From: Brevundimonas pondensis
Lineage (GTDB): Bacteria; Pseudomonadota; Alphaproteobacteria; Caulobacterales; Caulobacteraceae
Assembly (NCBI RefSeq): GCF_017487345.1
Contig: NZ_CP062006.1
Span: 186,001 to 250,000 of the forward strand
Direction of reading: 5' to 3'
Length of the DNA: 64,000 nucleotides
Below are positions 17,143 to 26,858 of this stretch, one piece after another (the first letter of the stretch is position 1; every line of letters starts with the position of its first letter). The notes under the pieces were generated by a model. That model did no database searches and was not told where the DNA came from. It saw nothing but the letters and a program-made list of their open reading frames with translations. Position numbers and translations under genes: made by a program.

Positions 17143-17197
17143 TTGTTCCGTCGCTTCCGGGCTGGCTCTTCGGGCCTGATCCGGCGATAGGTGGCGG

Positions 17198-18043
17198 ATG
17201 ACCGACGCAAATAACGACATTCGCGGCCACGCGATCGAGACCGCCAAGCACGAGCCGACCGGCATCACCTATGCTGGCTATCTGTCGCTCGACGACCTGC
17301 TGAGCGCCCAGCACCCGCGCTCGGACCAGCATGACGAGATGCTGTTCGTCATCATCCACCAGACCAAGGAACTGTGGCTCAAGCAGATCCTGCACGAGAT
17401 GGCCCTGGCCCAGAGCCTGATCCGCGCCGGTGACCTGGTGCCCGCCTACAAGAGCCTGGCCCGCGTCAGCCGCATCCAGTCGGTCATGACCCAGAGCTGG
17501 GACATCCTGGCCACCATGACGCCCTCGGACTATCTGAAATTCCGCGGCGATCTGGGCGCCAGCTCCGGCTTCCAGAGCGACCAGTTCCGCCGTCTGGAGA
17601 CCATGCTGGGCCTGAAGGACCCGCGCTTCCTGCGCTTCCACGTCGAACGGCCCGAGGCTCATGCGGCGCTGGAAGCCGCGATGGCCGCCCCCAGCCTCTA
17701 TGACGACGCCCTGCGCCAGCTGTCGCTGGCCGGCCTGCCCGTCCCCGCCGAGGTGCTGAACCGCGACGTCAGCCAGACCTATGAGCCGTCAGAAGGCGTC
17801 GAGGCCGCCTGGTTGGAGGTCTACCGCGACACCGAGCGCTGGTGGCCGTTGTATCAACTGGCCGAGAAGCTGGTCGATCTGGACGACGCCCTGCTGACCT
17901 GGCGTCACAAGCACGTGGTGACGGTCGAGCGTATCATCGGCCGTCGTCAGGGCACCGGCGGCACCGACGGGGTGGGCTATCTGGTCGAGACGTTGAAGCG
18001 TCGGTGCTTCCCGGAACTCTGGTCGCTGCGCACGAAACTCTGA
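17198..18043 (+). CDS. kynA: Tryptophan 2,3-dioxygenase
   Basis: A 281-residue haem enzyme that opens the indole ring of L-tryptophan to N-formylkynurenine, the first step of the kynurenine pathway. Diagnostic segments: TYAGYLSLDDLLSAQ, the haem/substrate block DEMLFVIIHQTKELWLKQI (His at about residue 54), FRRLETMLGLKD, and the C-terminal HKHVVTVERIIGRRQGTGGT with the proximal haem His. Length fits the family. kynU and kynB are not adjacent. Confidence 0.96.
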   Translation: MTDANNDIRGHAIETAKHEPTGITYAGYLSLDDLLSAQHPRSDQHDEMLFVIIHQTKELWLKQILHEMALAQSLIRAGDLVPAYKSLARVSRIQSVMTQSWDILATMTPSDYLKFRGDLGASSGFQSDQFRRLETMLGLKDPRFLRFHVERPEAHAALEAAMAAPSLYDDALRQLSLAGLPVPAEVLNRDVSQTYEPSEGVEAAWLEVYRDTERWWPLYQLAEKLVDLDDALLTWRHKHVVTVERIIGRRQGTGGTDGVGYLVETLKRRCFPELWSLRTKL

Positions 18044-18100
18044 TCTGGCAACCTTCGCTGCTGGCGCGGGTTTCACCTGGGTCAGCCACGGAGGTTTCTG

Positions 18101-18586
18101 GTGAGCAACCCCAACAGTCATGACATCAAGGTTCTGAACGGTCTGGCCGAGGGCCTGATCGACAGCGCGGACGGCTATGCCGAGGCGGCGGTCGAAACTG
18201 CGGACTTGCGCTATCGCGACCTCTTCCTGCGTCGCAGCGAGGAACGACGCCAGGTCGCGGCCGACCTGCAGACGGCGGTGCGCGGCATGGGCGGCCACCC
18301 CGAGGACGAGGGTTCGATCCTGGCCAAGGCCCAGCGCGCCTTCATGGACATCAAGCACGCCCTGATGCGGGACGAGGCCTCGGTCGTCGGCTCGATCGAG
18401 AGCGGCGAGGCGCATCTGCAGGCCCGGTTCGACCGCGCCCTCAGCGATGAGGCCCTGTCGGCCACCACCCGCGAGACCATCCGTCGGGCCCATGCCGCCG
18501 TCCGAACCGGCCAAGACGAGATGCACGTCCTGAGGCGCAGCCTCGAAGGCCGGCAGGATGCGGACAATCCATTGTATCCGCAGTAG
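18101..18586 (+). CDS. PA2169-type four-helix-bundle protein (DUF2383)
   Basis: A 161-residue, all-helical, soluble protein with a GTG start behind GGAGG. The pattern of charged helices (NGLAEGLIDSADGYAEAAV, RRQVAADLQTAVRGMGGHP, then paired Glu-rich helices) matches the DUF2383/PA2169 family, which has a ferritin-like fold and unknown function, often stress-associated. It follows kynA by 57 nt, but a functional link is not evident. Confidence 0.75.
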   Translation: MSNPNSHDIKVLNGLAEGLIDSADGYAEAAVETADLRYRDLFLRRSEERRQVAADLQTAVRGMGGHPEDEGSILAKAQRAFMDIKHALMRDEASVVGSIESGEAHLQARFDRALSDEALSATTRETIRRAHAAVRTGQDEMHVLRRSLEGRQDADNPLYPQ

Positions 18587-18663
18587 GGCGTGAGAATCTC
18601 CCTCCCCTTCATGGGGGGCGGCTCAAGCAGTGCGGCGCGCGCTAGCGCACCAGGAATGACAAA

Positions 18664-18690
18664 GGCCCCGGCGTTTCCGCCGGGGCCTCA
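18664..18690 (-). terminator. Intrinsic terminator of the trmD-rplS transcript
   Basis: On the minus strand GAGGCCCCGGCG, a GAAA loop and CGCCGGGGCC are followed by TTTGT. The hairpin lies 31 nt after the rplS stop and shows a strong stem with a short T run. Confidence 0.85.
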
Positions 18691-18720
18691 ATCATGATCA
18701 GCGCAGAGCTGAAGCCTGGA

Positions 18721-19143
18721 TTAAGCCTCGTCGCCCTTGTCGGCCGAACCGGTGACGGGCACAGCGGCGCCCTTGTTCGGACGGGCCGTCTGACGCTCGG
18801 CGATACGGGCCGACTTGCCGCGACGGTCGCGCAGGTAATAGAGCTTGGCGCGACGGACGACGCCGCGACGCTTCACTTCGATGGATTCGATGTTCGGCGA
18901 CAGGATCGGGAAGCGACGCTCCACGCCTTCACCGAAGGAAATCTTGCGGACCGTGAAGGTCTCGTTGATGCCGCCGCTGTCGCGGGCGATGCAGACGCCT
19001 TCAAACGCCTGAACGCGCTCACGCTCGCCTTCCTTGATCTTCACGTTGACGCGCAGGGTGTCGCCCGGCTGGAAGTTCGGGATGGTCTTGCCTTCGAGCA
19101 GGCGGGCTTTTTCTTCGGCAGCGAGTTGCTGGACGATATTCAT
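18721..19143 (-). CDS. rplS: 50S ribosomal protein L19
   Basis: A 140-residue L19 with the family start [16 protein letters not shown], the core [34 protein letters not shown] and [20 protein letters not shown]. The last 20 residues are a lineage-specific tail. It sits at the subunit interface of the ribosome. The ATG at 19143 lies one base after the trmD stop, so the two are co-translated. The longer frame to 19479 overlaps trmD and is not used. Confidence 0.97.
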   Translation of the reverse strand: MNIVQQLAAEEKARLLEGKTIPNFQPGDTLRVNVKIKEGERERVQAFEGVCIARDSGGINETFTVRKISFGEGVERRFPILSPNIESIEVKRRGVVRRAKLYYLRDRRGKSARIAERQTARPNKGAAVPVTGSADKGDEA

Positions 19144-19144
19144 T

Positions 19145-19897
19145 CTATTCTCCTCGGGCTTTTGCGCCCTTTGCCTTTGATTTGGCGGAGCCAGGCTCCG
19201 CAGTCGTCTTTGCAAGATGCGCCGCCCAGAGGTCCGGACGCCGTTCCCGCGTAGTCTCTTCCCGCTGCGCCTCTCGCCATTGCGCGATCTTCTTGTGATC
19301 GCCTGACAGCAGCACCTCGGGAATGTCGTGCCCCTCGAACGTCCGCGGTCGCGTGTATTGCGGGTGTTCCAGAAGACCGTCCTCAAAGCTCTCGGACGAC
19401 AGGCTTTCAGCCGCGCCGAGAACACCGGGGACCAGTCGTACGCACGCCTCGATCGCCACCATGGCCGCCGCCTCGCCACCGGCGAGGACCGCGTTTCCGA
19501 CGGAAATCTCCTCGAACCCTCGGGCGTCGAGCACCCGCTGGTCCACCCCCTCGAAACGACCGCAAAGCACGACGATTCCGTCGGCCTTGGCCCATTCCTT
19601 CACTCGCGCCTGCGTCAGGGGTCGACCGCGTGCGCTCATGTACAAAAGCGGCCGAGGCGGGCCTTCCAGACTATCCAAAGCCCGAGCCACCACGTCCGCT
19701 TTCAGCACCTGACCAGGACCGCCACCCGCGGGGGTGTCGTCCAGGAAGCCGCGCTTATCTTCGGAAAACGCGCGAATGTCCAGCGTCTGCAGGTCCCACA
19801 GCCCCTTCTCGCGCCAGGCGGTGCCGATCAGCGACACGCCGAGCGGCCCGGGAAAGGCCTCGGGGAACATGGTCAGGACGGTGGCGGTAAAGGGCAT
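19145..19897 (-). CDS. trmD: tRNA (guanine-37-N1)-methyltransferase
   Basis: A 250-residue SPOUT-class enzyme that methylates G37 of tRNAs to prevent frameshifting. Signatures: [47 protein letters not shown], and the knotted SAM site [17 protein letters not shown]. It is followed by rplS as in most bacteria. The upstream gene here is not rimM, which is unusual for the cluster. The last 25 residues are a Lys/Ala-rich extension. Confidence 0.97.
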   Translation of the reverse strand: MPFTATVLTMFPEAFPGPLGVSLIGTAWREKGLWDLQTLDIRAFSEDKRGFLDDTPAGGGPGQVLKADVVARALDSLEGPPRPLLYMSARGRPLTQARVKEWAKADGIVVLCGRFEGVDQRVLDARGFEEISVGNAVLAGGEAAAMVAIEACVRLVPGVLGAAESLSSESFEDGLLEHPQYTRPRTFEGHDIPEVLLSGDHKKIAQWREAQREETTRERRPDLWAAHLAKTTAEPGSAKSKAKGAKARGE

Positions 19898-19935
19898 GGC
19901 GGCCCTTTACCGCTCAAACGCCCCAAACGCGAGCC

Positions 19936-21777
19936 TCAGGCGACCGGCTTGCCGCCGCCCGCCGCGATCCAGGCGTTGACCTGATCGGCCAGCACGTCCA
20001 GCGGCACCGAGCCGGAGCCGAGGACCACGGCGTGGAAGTCCTTGATGTCGAACCTGTCGCCCAGCGTCGCCTCGGCCTTGGCGCGCAGCTCCTCGATCTT
20101 CAACTCGCCGATCTTGTAGCTGGTCGCCTGGCCGGGGTTGGTGATGTAGCGCTCGACCTCCTTGCCGATGTCGCGTTCCGACAGCAGCGAGTTCTGGCGG
20201 AAATAGTCCATCGCCTGTTCGCGGCTCCAGCGCTTGGCGTGCAGGCCGGTGTCGGTGACCAGACGCACCGCGCGCCACAGTTCGGTCGAGAGGCGGCCGA
20301 AGTCGGAATAGGGGTCCTGATAGAAGCCCATCTCCTTGCCCAGTTGTTCGGCGTACAGGCCCCAGCCCTCGGCGTAGGCGCCGTAGCCGCCGAAGCGGCG
20401 GAAGCGCGGCAGGCCCTCGATCTCCTGGGCGTAGGCGATCTGGAAGTGATGGCCCGGCGCGCCCTCATGATAGCTGATGCCCTCGATCTGGGGCTTCAGC
20501 ACCTGGGTCATGTCCGACAGGTTGACGTAGTAGATGCCGGGACGCGAACCGTCGGGCGCAGGGGCGTTATAGAAGGCGATCGAGGCCGTCGCTTCACGGA
20601 ACGGCTCGACAGCGCGGACCTCCAGCGCGGCCTTGGGCAGGTTGGAGAACCACTGCGGCGCCACCGCCATCACCTGGGCGATGAAGGCGCGGGCGTCGGT
20701 CAGATACTGCTCCTTGCCTTCCGGCGTGTTCGGATATTGGAAGCGCGGATCGGTCTTCAGGAAGGCGAAGAAGTCCTGCAACGAGCCCTCAAATCCGACC
20801 CTGGTCTTGATGACCTCCATCTCGCGCTGGATGCGAGCCACCTCGTCCAGACCGATCTGGTGAATCTGGTCGGCGGTCAGGTCGGTCGTGGTCGAGAGCT
20901 GCAGGCGAGCGTTGTAGTAGGCCTCGCCATTCGGCAGCCGCCAGACGCCCGCGTCGCTGTCGGCCAGCGGCCGGACCTCGGTCAGGGCGTTCAGGACATT
21001 GTCGAAGCCGCGCTTGTAGGGACCGGTCAGGGCGGCGCGGGCCGAGGCCAGCAGCCGGTCCTTGGTCGCCTGATCGGTATCCAGCGCGGCGACCTTTTTC
21101 TGGAAGTCGGCCCAGACAGGGTTGTCCGCGCCGCCGTCGAAGGGCGCGCCGGTGATGACGTTGCGGGTGTTCTCGATCGAGGGCTCGAAGACGAAGCGCG
21201 GCGAGACCACGCCCTCGGCGGCGCGCGCCTTCAGCGTCGTCGCCACCTGGCCCATGTAGCGCTCGGCCTCGGTGATGCGCGAGACATAGGCCTCGGCGTC
21301 CGAGACGCTGCTGATACGATGGTTGTTGATCAGGAAGACCGGCAGGCTGGTGGTCGGGTTGCCGTTGGCGGCGAACTGGAAATTCCAGTCGCGCCACTGG
21401 TTTGACAGGCGCGCCTGCTGCACCCCGTATTCGAACAGGCGCCAGGACATCCTGCTCTGATTGCTGAGCTTCGACGAATCGAAGTCGGCCTTCATCTGCG
21501 CCAGTTGCGCCTCTTGCAGCGCCAAAGAGCGCGCGGCGGCGGCGTCGGAGACGTCGTCCAGCTTGTCGTAGTCGGTCTTGAGGCCCAGCGACGTCATCTG
21601 CTGCGGGCTGAGCGCGATCCGTTCCTGGAAGGCCTGCTCGAAGAAGGCGTTGAGGCGCGCATCCTCGCTTTGCGCCTGCGACGAGGCGGCGACAGGTGCG
21701 ACGGTCTGGGCCATGGCGGCGGGCGCCACGGCGCAAAGCGCCAGAACGGCGACGGACGAAATCAGAAAACGACGCAT
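19936..21777 (-). CDS. DUF885 family secreted protein (putative metallopeptidase-like)
   Basis: A 613-residue protein with a cleavable signal peptide (MRRFLISSVAVLALCAVAP, cleavage after AMAQ). The C-terminal half holds the DUF885 core, including the HExxxH-like SYHEGAPGHHFQ at about residue 437 and RRFGGYGAYAEGWGLYAE, which resemble a zinc site (His-Glu, His-His, later Glu). DUF885 proteins are periplasmic or secreted and are thought to be peptidases. The start at 21777 begins the signal peptide; the longer frame adds no conserved residues. Confidence 0.85.
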   Translation of the reverse strand: MRRFLISSVAVLALCAVAPAAMAQTVAPVAASSQAQSEDARLNAFFEQAFQERIALSPQQMTSLGLKTDYDKLDDVSDAAAARSLALQEAQLAQMKADFDSSKLSNQSRMSWRLFEYGVQQARLSNQWRDWNFQFAANGNPTTSLPVFLINNHRISSVSDAEAYVSRITEAERYMGQVATTLKARAAEGVVSPRFVFEPSIENTRNVITGAPFDGGADNPVWADFQKKVAALDTDQATKDRLLASARAALTGPYKRGFDNVLNALTEVRPLADSDAGVWRLPNGEAYYNARLQLSTTTDLTADQIHQIGLDEVARIQREMEVIKTRVGFEGSLQDFFAFLKTDPRFQYPNTPEGKEQYLTDARAFIAQVMAVAPQWFSNLPKAALEVRAVEPFREATASIAFYNAPAPDGSRPGIYYVNLSDMTQVLKPQIEGISYHEGAPGHHFQIAYAQEIEGLPRFRRFGGYGAYAEGWGLYAEQLGKEMGFYQDPYSDFGRLSTELWRAVRLVTDTGLHAKRWSREQAMDYFRQNSLLSERDIGKEVERYITNPGQATSYKIGELKIEELRAKAEATLGDRFDIKDFHAVVLGSGSVPLDVLADQVNAWIAAGGGKPVA

Positions 21778-21861
21778 GAAACCCCCTCGGAACTGCGAGG
21801 CGGCACTGTTCCCCCTCACGGCGTCGGGCGCAAGTCGCCGGACGCCGCAGGGAGAGAGGCG

Positions 21862-23526
21862 TCAGGCGCCGCGCAGGTCGGTGATGGTGCGGCCCGGCGC
21901 GATCTGCTCGGCGTCGGTGATGAGGTGGATCAACGCCGGACGACCGCCCGCCGCCGCTTCCCGCGCCGCCGCCAGAGCCGCCGGGAAGTCCGCTGTCGCC
22001 TCGCAGCGCACGGCGAAGGCGTCGAAGGCCTCGGCGTATTTGACGAAATCGGGGTTCTTCAGTTCGGTGGCGATGACGCGGGCGGGGTATTCCCGCTCCT
22101 GGTGCATGCGGATGGTGCCGAAGGTGCCGTTGTCCACGACCACCACGATGACGCCGAGGCCGTACTGGGCGGCGGTGGCCATCTCGTTGGCGCTCATCAT
22201 GAAGTCGCCGTCGCCCGCGATGCAGACCACTTCGCGCGACGGATGGACCACCTTGGCCCCCAGCGCCGCCGGATAGCCGTAGCCCATGGCGCCCGAGGTC
22301 GGGGCCAACTGGGTGCGACGGGCCTGATGGCGATGGAAGCGGTGCAGCCAGGCGGCGAAATTGCCCGCGCCATTGGTCAGGATGGCATCCTCGGGCAGGA
22401 CCTCGGCCAGATGGGCGATGACCTCGCTCATGTTCACCGCGCTCTTCACCTCGATGGGCGAGGAGAAGGTCATGAAATCGGCGTGGGCGGTCGCGCCCTG
22501 CTCGTTCCAGGTCCGGCCCGGATCGATGGCCGACAGGGCCAGGGCCGCCAGGGAATTGTCGGAGGCGGCGGCCAGGGCGGGCGCCCAGACGCGGCCCAGT
22601 TCTTCCGCCCCCGGATGGATATGGATCAGGGTCTCGGCGGTCTTCGCGCGATCCAGCAGGGTGTAGCCCTGGGTCGGGTTCTCCCCCATGCGGGCGCCGA
22701 TCACCAGCAGCAGGTCGGCGTCCTTGACCCGTGCGACCAGTTTCGGGTTCGGGCCGAGGCCGAGGTCGCCCGCATAGCCCGGATGATCGTTGCGGATCAG
22801 ATCCTTGCGACGGAAAGACAGGGCGACGGGCAGGCCCAGCCGCTCGGCCCAACCGGAGATGGCGTCAGTGGCGGCGTCGGTCCAGCCCGAGCCGCCGAGG
22901 ATCAGCATGGGGCGCTCGGCCTTGGCCAGACGCGCCTTCACCTGCTCCACGAAGGCCGGGTCCAGCGCGGCCTTGGCGGCGACCACGGGCCGCACCGGGG
23001 CAGGGCCGCCGGCGTCATGCAGGATGTTCTCGGGCAGGGCCACGACCACCGGGCCCATGCGGCCCTGCAGGGCCGTGGCGAAGGCGCGCTCGACCACCTC
23101 GACGGTGCGTTCCGGGCTTTCGATCTCGGTCGCCCACTTGGCCAGTCCGCCGAAGACCTCGCGGTAGTCGACCTCCTGGAAGGCGCCGCGGCCCCGGTCG
23201 CTCAGGGCGATCTGGCCGACGAACAGGATCATCGGCGTGGAGTCCTGATGCGCCGTGTGCACGCCGATCGAGGCGTGGGTCGCGCCCGGTCCGCGCGTGA
23301 CCATGCAGACGCCCGGCTTGCCGGTCAGCTTGCCATAGGCCTCGGCCATGTTGGCGGCGCCGGCCTCGTGGCGGCACACGATGACCTCAATCTTGTCGCG
23401 CACGTCGGCCAGGGCGTCGAGCACGGCGAGATAGCTCTCGCCCGGCACACAGAAGACCTTGTCGACCCCGTTCATCACGAGGGTGTCGACCAGACGGCGG
23501 GCGGCGGTGTCGGGAGCTTGCGTCAT
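21862..23526 (-). CDS. Thiamine pyrophosphate-binding enzyme, acetolactate synthase-like
   Basis: A 554-residue three-domain TPP enzyme. The N-terminal domain has FCVPGESYLAVLDAL and the catalytic Glu54 in VCRHEAGAANMAEAYG; a central domain has DADLLLVIGARMGE; and the C-terminal TPP domain has GAMGYGYPAALGAKV and the GDG motif CIAGDGDFMMSANE, with VVDNGTFGTIRMHQE. It resembles the catalytic subunit of acetolactate synthase, but no small subunit or ilv gene is near. Related carboligases or decarboxylases are alternatives; the substrate is unknown. Confidence 0.85.
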   Translation of the reverse strand: MTQAPDTAARRLVDTLVMNGVDKVFCVPGESYLAVLDALADVRDKIEVIVCRHEAGAANMAEAYGKLTGKPGVCMVTRGPGATHASIGVHTAHQDSTPMILFVGQIALSDRGRGAFQEVDYREVFGGLAKWATEIESPERTVEVVERAFATALQGRMGPVVVALPENILHDAGGPAPVRPVVAAKAALDPAFVEQVKARLAKAERPMLILGGSGWTDAATDAISGWAERLGLPVALSFRRKDLIRNDHPGYAGDLGLGPNPKLVARVKDADLLLVIGARMGENPTQGYTLLDRAKTAETLIHIHPGAEELGRVWAPALAAASDNSLAALALSAIDPGRTWNEQGATAHADFMTFSSPIEVKSAVNMSEVIAHLAEVLPEDAILTNGAGNFAAWLHRFHRHQARRTQLAPTSGAMGYGYPAALGAKVVHPSREVVCIAGDGDFMMSANEMATAAQYGLGVIVVVVDNGTFGTIRMHQEREYPARVIATELKNPDFVKYAEAFDAFAVRCEATADFPAALAAAREAAAGGRPALIHLITDAEQIAPGRTITDLRGA

Positions 23527-23625
23527 GGTTTCGCCGTTAGCAGATTGAAGGATGAATTGGCCATGCAACCTTGTGGCCAAGCTTCACGTTGAAGCGCTCA
23601 ATCGCCTTTTCTCGGGGAAATCTCC

Positions 23626-23763
23626 ATGCGCAAGCTCATCGCTCTCGGCGTCATCGCCGCCGCCCTGGCCACCGCCGCCTGCAACACCGTCGCCGGCGTC
23701 GGCCGCGATCTGGAAGCCGCAGGTCAGGCCGTGACCTCCAGCTCCAACTCGGCCCGCAACTAA
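23626..23763 (+). CDS. Entericidin-family small lipoprotein
   Basis: A 45-residue lipoprotein with signal peptide MRKLIALGVIAAALATAAC (lipobox ATAAC), then the entericidin pattern NTVAGVGRDLEAAGQAV. It is preceded by CGGGGAAA as ribosome-binding site. Entericidin A/B-type peptides are small membrane-associated lipoproteins linked to envelope stress and cell lysis control in enterics; in alphaproteobacteria their role is unclear. Confidence 0.85.
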   Translation: MRKLIALGVIAAALATAACNTVAGVGRDLEAAGQAVTSSSNSARN

Positions 23764-23860
23764 GGGCCGCGCCGTCGGCGGGTTTGCGATCGTTTGCGAT
23801 CCCGCCACAAAAGCGTAGCCTCGTTCCCTCAGACTGCCGGCTTCAACTCGGAGAACGACC

Positions 23861-24265
23861 ATGGGACTTCTGGATAATGTGCTCGGCGGCCTCGGCGACG
23901 ACGCTGCGGGCGGCCTCTCCGACCTGCTGAAGGGTCAGGGCGGCGTCGGGGGTCTGGTCGAGAAGTTCGGCCAGAACGGCCTGGGCGACGTCGCGGCCTC
24001 ATGGATCGGCAAGGGCGGCAACGCCGGGATTTCGGCCGAGCAGATCGCCTCGGTGCTCGGCTCCGGCCCCATCGCCGACTTCGCCGCCAAACTGGGCATT
24101 TCACCTGAACAGGCCAGCGAGACCCTCGCCGGCCTGCTGCCTGAAGCCGTCGACCGTCTGACCCCGAATGGTTCGGCCGAGGGCGCCGACGACCTGCTGG
24201 GCGGCCTGCTGAACAATCTGCCGGGCGGCATCGGCGGCGCCCTGGGCGGTCTGTTCAAGCGCTAG
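23861..24265 (+). CDS. YidB-like protein (DUF937 type)
   Basis: A 134-residue Gly/Leu-rich protein starting MGLLDNVLGGLGDD, with a middle segment GNAGISAEQIASVLGSGP and KLGISPEQASETLAGLLPEAVDRLTP split in two helices, ending in a Gly-rich tail. This matches YidB/DUF937 family proteins of unknown function. It converges on truA with 3 nt between stops. Confidence 0.8.
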   Translation: MGLLDNVLGGLGDDAAGGLSDLLKGQGGVGGLVEKFGQNGLGDVAASWIGKGGNAGISAEQIASVLGSGPIADFAAKLGISPEQASETLAGLLPEAVDRLTPNGSAEGADDLLGGLLNNLPGGIGGALGGLFKR

Positions 24266-24268
24266 GCT

Positions 24269-25018
24269 TCAGGCCTCGGTCTCATAGGTGACGCCCGTCA
24301 GATAGAGACCGTCTGACGGCGCCACCGGACCGCATTGCGCGCGGTCCTTGGCGGCCAGGGCGTCCGCCAGATCAGATACGCTCCAGCGGCCCAGACCGAC
24401 CTCGGCCAGACTGCCGGCCATCGAGCGCACCTGACGGTGCAGGAAGCTGCGCGCCTCGAACACCAGATGCACTTCTTCGCCGACACGGCTGACGCGCGCC
24501 ACGTCCAGAGTCTTGACCGGACTGGCCGACTGGCACTGGGCGTCGCGGAAGGTGGTGAAGTCGTGCAGGCCGATCAGGGCCTGCGCCGCCGCATGCATGG
24601 CCTCGGCGTCCAGCGGCTTCTTGACGTGCCAGACCCGGCCCCGGTCCAACGCCGGACGGCCGGGACGGTTGAGGATGCGATACAGATATTTGCGCCCATT
24701 GGCGGTGAAGCGGGCGTGCCAGTCGTCGCTGACCGGGGCGCAGTCCAGCACCGCCACCGCCTCGTGCATCAGATGGGCGTTCAGGGCGTTCATCACCGTC
24801 CGCGCCGGCCACTCCTTGTCCAGATCGACATGGCAGGTCTGGCCCGTGGCGTGGACGCCGGTGTCGGTGCGCCCGGCGGCGGCGATGCGCACGGTCTGGC
24901 CGGAAAAGGCCGTCACCGCCGTCTCGATCGCGCCCTGCACCGTCGGCTGGCCTGCCTGGGCTTGAAAGCCGTTGTAAGCTGATCCGTCGTACTCGACCGT
25001 GAAGCGGTAGCGGGGCAT
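24269..25018 (-). CDS. truA: tRNA pseudouridine(38-40) synthase
   Basis: A 249-residue pseudouridine synthase acting on positions 38-40 of the anticodon stem. Family motifs: VEYDGSAYNGFQAQ at the N-terminus, the catalytic Asp in AAGRTDTGVHATGQ (about residue 55), NRPGRPALDRGRVWHV, and the C-terminal FLHRQVRSMAG. The start overlaps the stop of fmt, so fmt and truA are co-translated. Confidence 0.96.
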   Translation of the reverse strand: MPRYRFTVEYDGSAYNGFQAQAGQPTVQGAIETAVTAFSGQTVRIAAAGRTDTGVHATGQTCHVDLDKEWPARTVMNALNAHLMHEAVAVLDCAPVSDDWHARFTANGRKYLYRILNRPGRPALDRGRVWHVKKPLDAEAMHAAAQALIGLHDFTTFRDAQCQSASPVKTLDVARVSRVGEEVHLVFEARSFLHRQVRSMAGSLAEVGLGRWSVSDLADALAAKDRAQCGPVAPSDGLYLTGVTYETEA

Positions 25019-25941
25019 CAGCCGAGCTGGGTTCCGGCTGGAACCGGGAAGCCGCGCAGCATTTCATCCGCCGACTGCGCGGCCTTGCCGGGGCGCTGCA
25101 CGCGGGGCAGGCGCACCGCGCCGGTTCCGCAGGCCACCGTCAAGGCGTCGTCCAGCACCTGTCCGGGCTCGCCTTCGCCCTCGGCCAGCGCCGACATCAG
25201 CGCCTTGATCCGCACCGGCTCGCCCTCGGCCTCGACCTCGAACCAGGCGCCGGGGAAGGGCGACAGGCCGCGGATGTGGGCGTCCACCTCGGCGGCGGAA
25301 CGGGTCCAGTCGATGCGGGCCTCGGCGGGGGTGATCTTCTTGGCGTAGGTCGCTTCGCCCGTTTGCTCGGTCTCGGTGAAGCCGCCGCGCTCGATGGCGG
25401 CCAGGGCCCGGGGCCACAGGGCGGCGCCCAGATGCGCCATGCGCTCGGTCAACGAAGCGGCGGTGTCGTCGGGATAGATGTCCATGACCTCGGACAGGAT
25501 GATCGCGCCCTCGTCCAGGCCCTCGCTCATTCGCATGATCTGGGCGCCGGTCTGACGGTCGCCGGCCATGATGGCGCGCTGGATCGGGGCGGCCCCACGC
25601 CAGCGCGGCAGCAGCGAACCGTGCAGGTTGAAGCAGCCCAGACGGGGCGCCTCCAGCACCTCGGGCTTGAGGATCTGGCCGTAGGCGACGACGCAGGCGG
25701 CGTCGAGATCCAGGCTGCGGAAGGTGTCGATGGCCTCCGGCGACTTCATGCTCTCGGGCGTGAAGACCGGCAGGCCCATGGCCTCGGCGAAGGCGTGAAC
25801 CGGCGACGGCGTCAGCTTCTGACCCCGGCCCTTGGGGCGCGGCGGCTGCGAATAGACGGCGACGATCTCGTGTCCCGAGGCGATCAGCTCGGCCAGTGAC
25901 GGCACGGCGAAGTCGGGAGTTCCCATGAAGGCTAGGCGCAT
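25018..25941 (-). CDS. fmt: Methionyl-tRNA formyltransferase
   Basis: A protein of about 307 residues that formylates initiator Met-tRNA. Signatures: [16 protein letters not shown] at the N-terminus, [14 protein letters not shown], the active-site block [18 protein letters not shown] with Asn/His, and the C-terminal OB-fold domain. The ATG at 25941 is preferred over a GTG two codons upstream. It lies in the cluster def, small membrane gene, fmt, truA. Confidence 0.96.
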   Translation of the reverse strand: MRLAFMGTPDFAVPSLAELIASGHEIVAVYSQPPRPKGRGQKLTPSPVHAFAEAMGLPVFTPESMKSPEAIDTFRSLDLDAACVVAYGQILKPEVLEAPRLGCFNLHGSLLPRWRGAAPIQRAIMAGDRQTGAQIMRMSEGLDEGAIILSEVMDIYPDDTAASLTERMAHLGAALWPRALAAIERGGFTETEQTGEATYAKKITPAEARIDWTRSAAEVDAHIRGLSPFPGAWFEVEAEGEPVRIKALMSALAEGEGEPGQVLDDALTVACGTGAVRLPRVQRPGKAAQSADEMLRGFPVPAGTQLG

Positions 25942-25968
25942 GGCCACGCCTTTAGACCGTGGGGCGGA

Positions 25969-26184
25969 TTACATCCAGCGCGTATAGACGCCGCCGCCCT
26001 CGTCCCACTCGCCGCCCGCATCCAGGGCGTCGTCGAAATCGAGCAGACGGTCCAGCAGCAGACCCGCCACCACGCCGACGGCGGCGACGGCGACAATGGT
26101 GGCCAGGCTGGCCGCGCCCACCTTCTGGTTGCGGGTCAGGCGGCGACGGCCGCGCGGGTCGATGATCGTGGTCTTGCGGGCCAT
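25969..26184 (-). CDS. Small single-pass membrane protein
   Basis: A 71-residue protein: basic N-terminus (ARKTTIIDPRGRRRLTRNQK), one hydrophobic segment at about 25-45 and an acidic C-terminus. Its ATG overlaps the def stop and it precedes fmt, so it is expressed with protein-maturation genes. Family not recognised; function unknown. Confidence 0.7.
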   Translation of the reverse strand: MARKTTIIDPRGRRRLTRNQKVGAASLATIVAVAAVGVVAGLLLDRLLDFDDALDAGGEWDEGGGVYTRWM

Positions 26185-26765
26185 CAGGCGGCGAGCCTTG
26201 CGTTCTTCTTGACCTTGGCGACGGCGCGTTCGCGACGCAGGCGCGACAGGTGGTCGATGAACAGGACGCCGTTCAGGTGATCCAGTTCGTGCTGGAAGCA
26301 GACGGCGTAGAGACCCTCGATCTCTTCCTCGATCTGCTGGCCCGAGTAATCCAGATAGCGGACGCGGATGCGGGCCGGACGCTCGACGGCGTCGTAATAG
26401 TCGGGCACCGACAGGCAGCCTTCTTCGTAGGCGTACATCTCGTCCGAGGCCCAGATCACCTCCGGATTGACGAAGAAGCGCGGGTTGCGACGGGCCAGTT
26501 GCAGGTCCTCGCTTTCCTCGGCCTCGGGGTCTTCCGACGCGCCCTCGACCGGCTTGTCGCCCAGGTCCATGACCACGACGCGCTTCAGCTCGCCGATCTG
26601 TGCGGCGGCCAGGCCGATGCCCGGCGCGGCGTACATGGTCTCCAGCATGTCGTCCATGAGGGCGCGCAGCGCGTCGGTCACGCCGCCCTCGACGGGGGGA
26701 GAGACGGCCTTGAGGATCGCCAGGTCGGCGGCGTTATCGATGGTGAGGATGCGACGAATAGCCAT
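26184..26765 (-). CDS. def: Peptide deformylase
   Basis: A 193-residue metalloenzyme that removes the formyl group from nascent proteins, complementing fmt downstream. All three motifs are present: GIGLAAAQ (about residues 50-57), EGCLSVP (Cys metal ligand, about 120) and HELDH (two His ligands and catalytic Glu, about 163). An acidic insertion of about 20 residues ([15 protein letters not shown]) lies between the first two motifs, longer than in most deformylases. First gene of the def-fmt-truA unit. Confidence 0.96.
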   Translation of the reverse strand: MAIRRILTIDNAADLAILKAVSPPVEGGVTDALRALMDDMLETMYAAPGIGLAAAQIGELKRVVVMDLGDKPVEGASEDPEAEESEDLQLARRNPRFFVNPEVIWASDEMYAYEEGCLSVPDYYDAVERPARIRVRYLDYSGQQIEEEIEGLYAVCFQHELDHLNGVLFIDHLSRLRRERAVAKVKKNARLAA

Positions 26766-26858
26766 GGCCCGCAGGTAGGGTGCGAAGCCTCGAACGTCAA
26801 GAATTACCGAGTGCGGCGCTTGGTCTTGTCCCGGCGCCGCACCCGTATGCGAAGAGGC

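Noticed and set aside
21862..23592. Very long rightward open frame opposite the TPP enzyme and DUF885 gene
   Set aside because: The leftward frames hold full enzyme motifs; the antisense frame has repetitive Gly/Arg/His composition.
23777..23806. GGCGGG...CCCGCC pairing with a duplicated TTTGCGAT inside, behind the entericidin gene
   Set aside because: The stem is only 6 bp with a long loop, no T-run follows and no sRNA context is visible; it may be a weak terminator but is not called.
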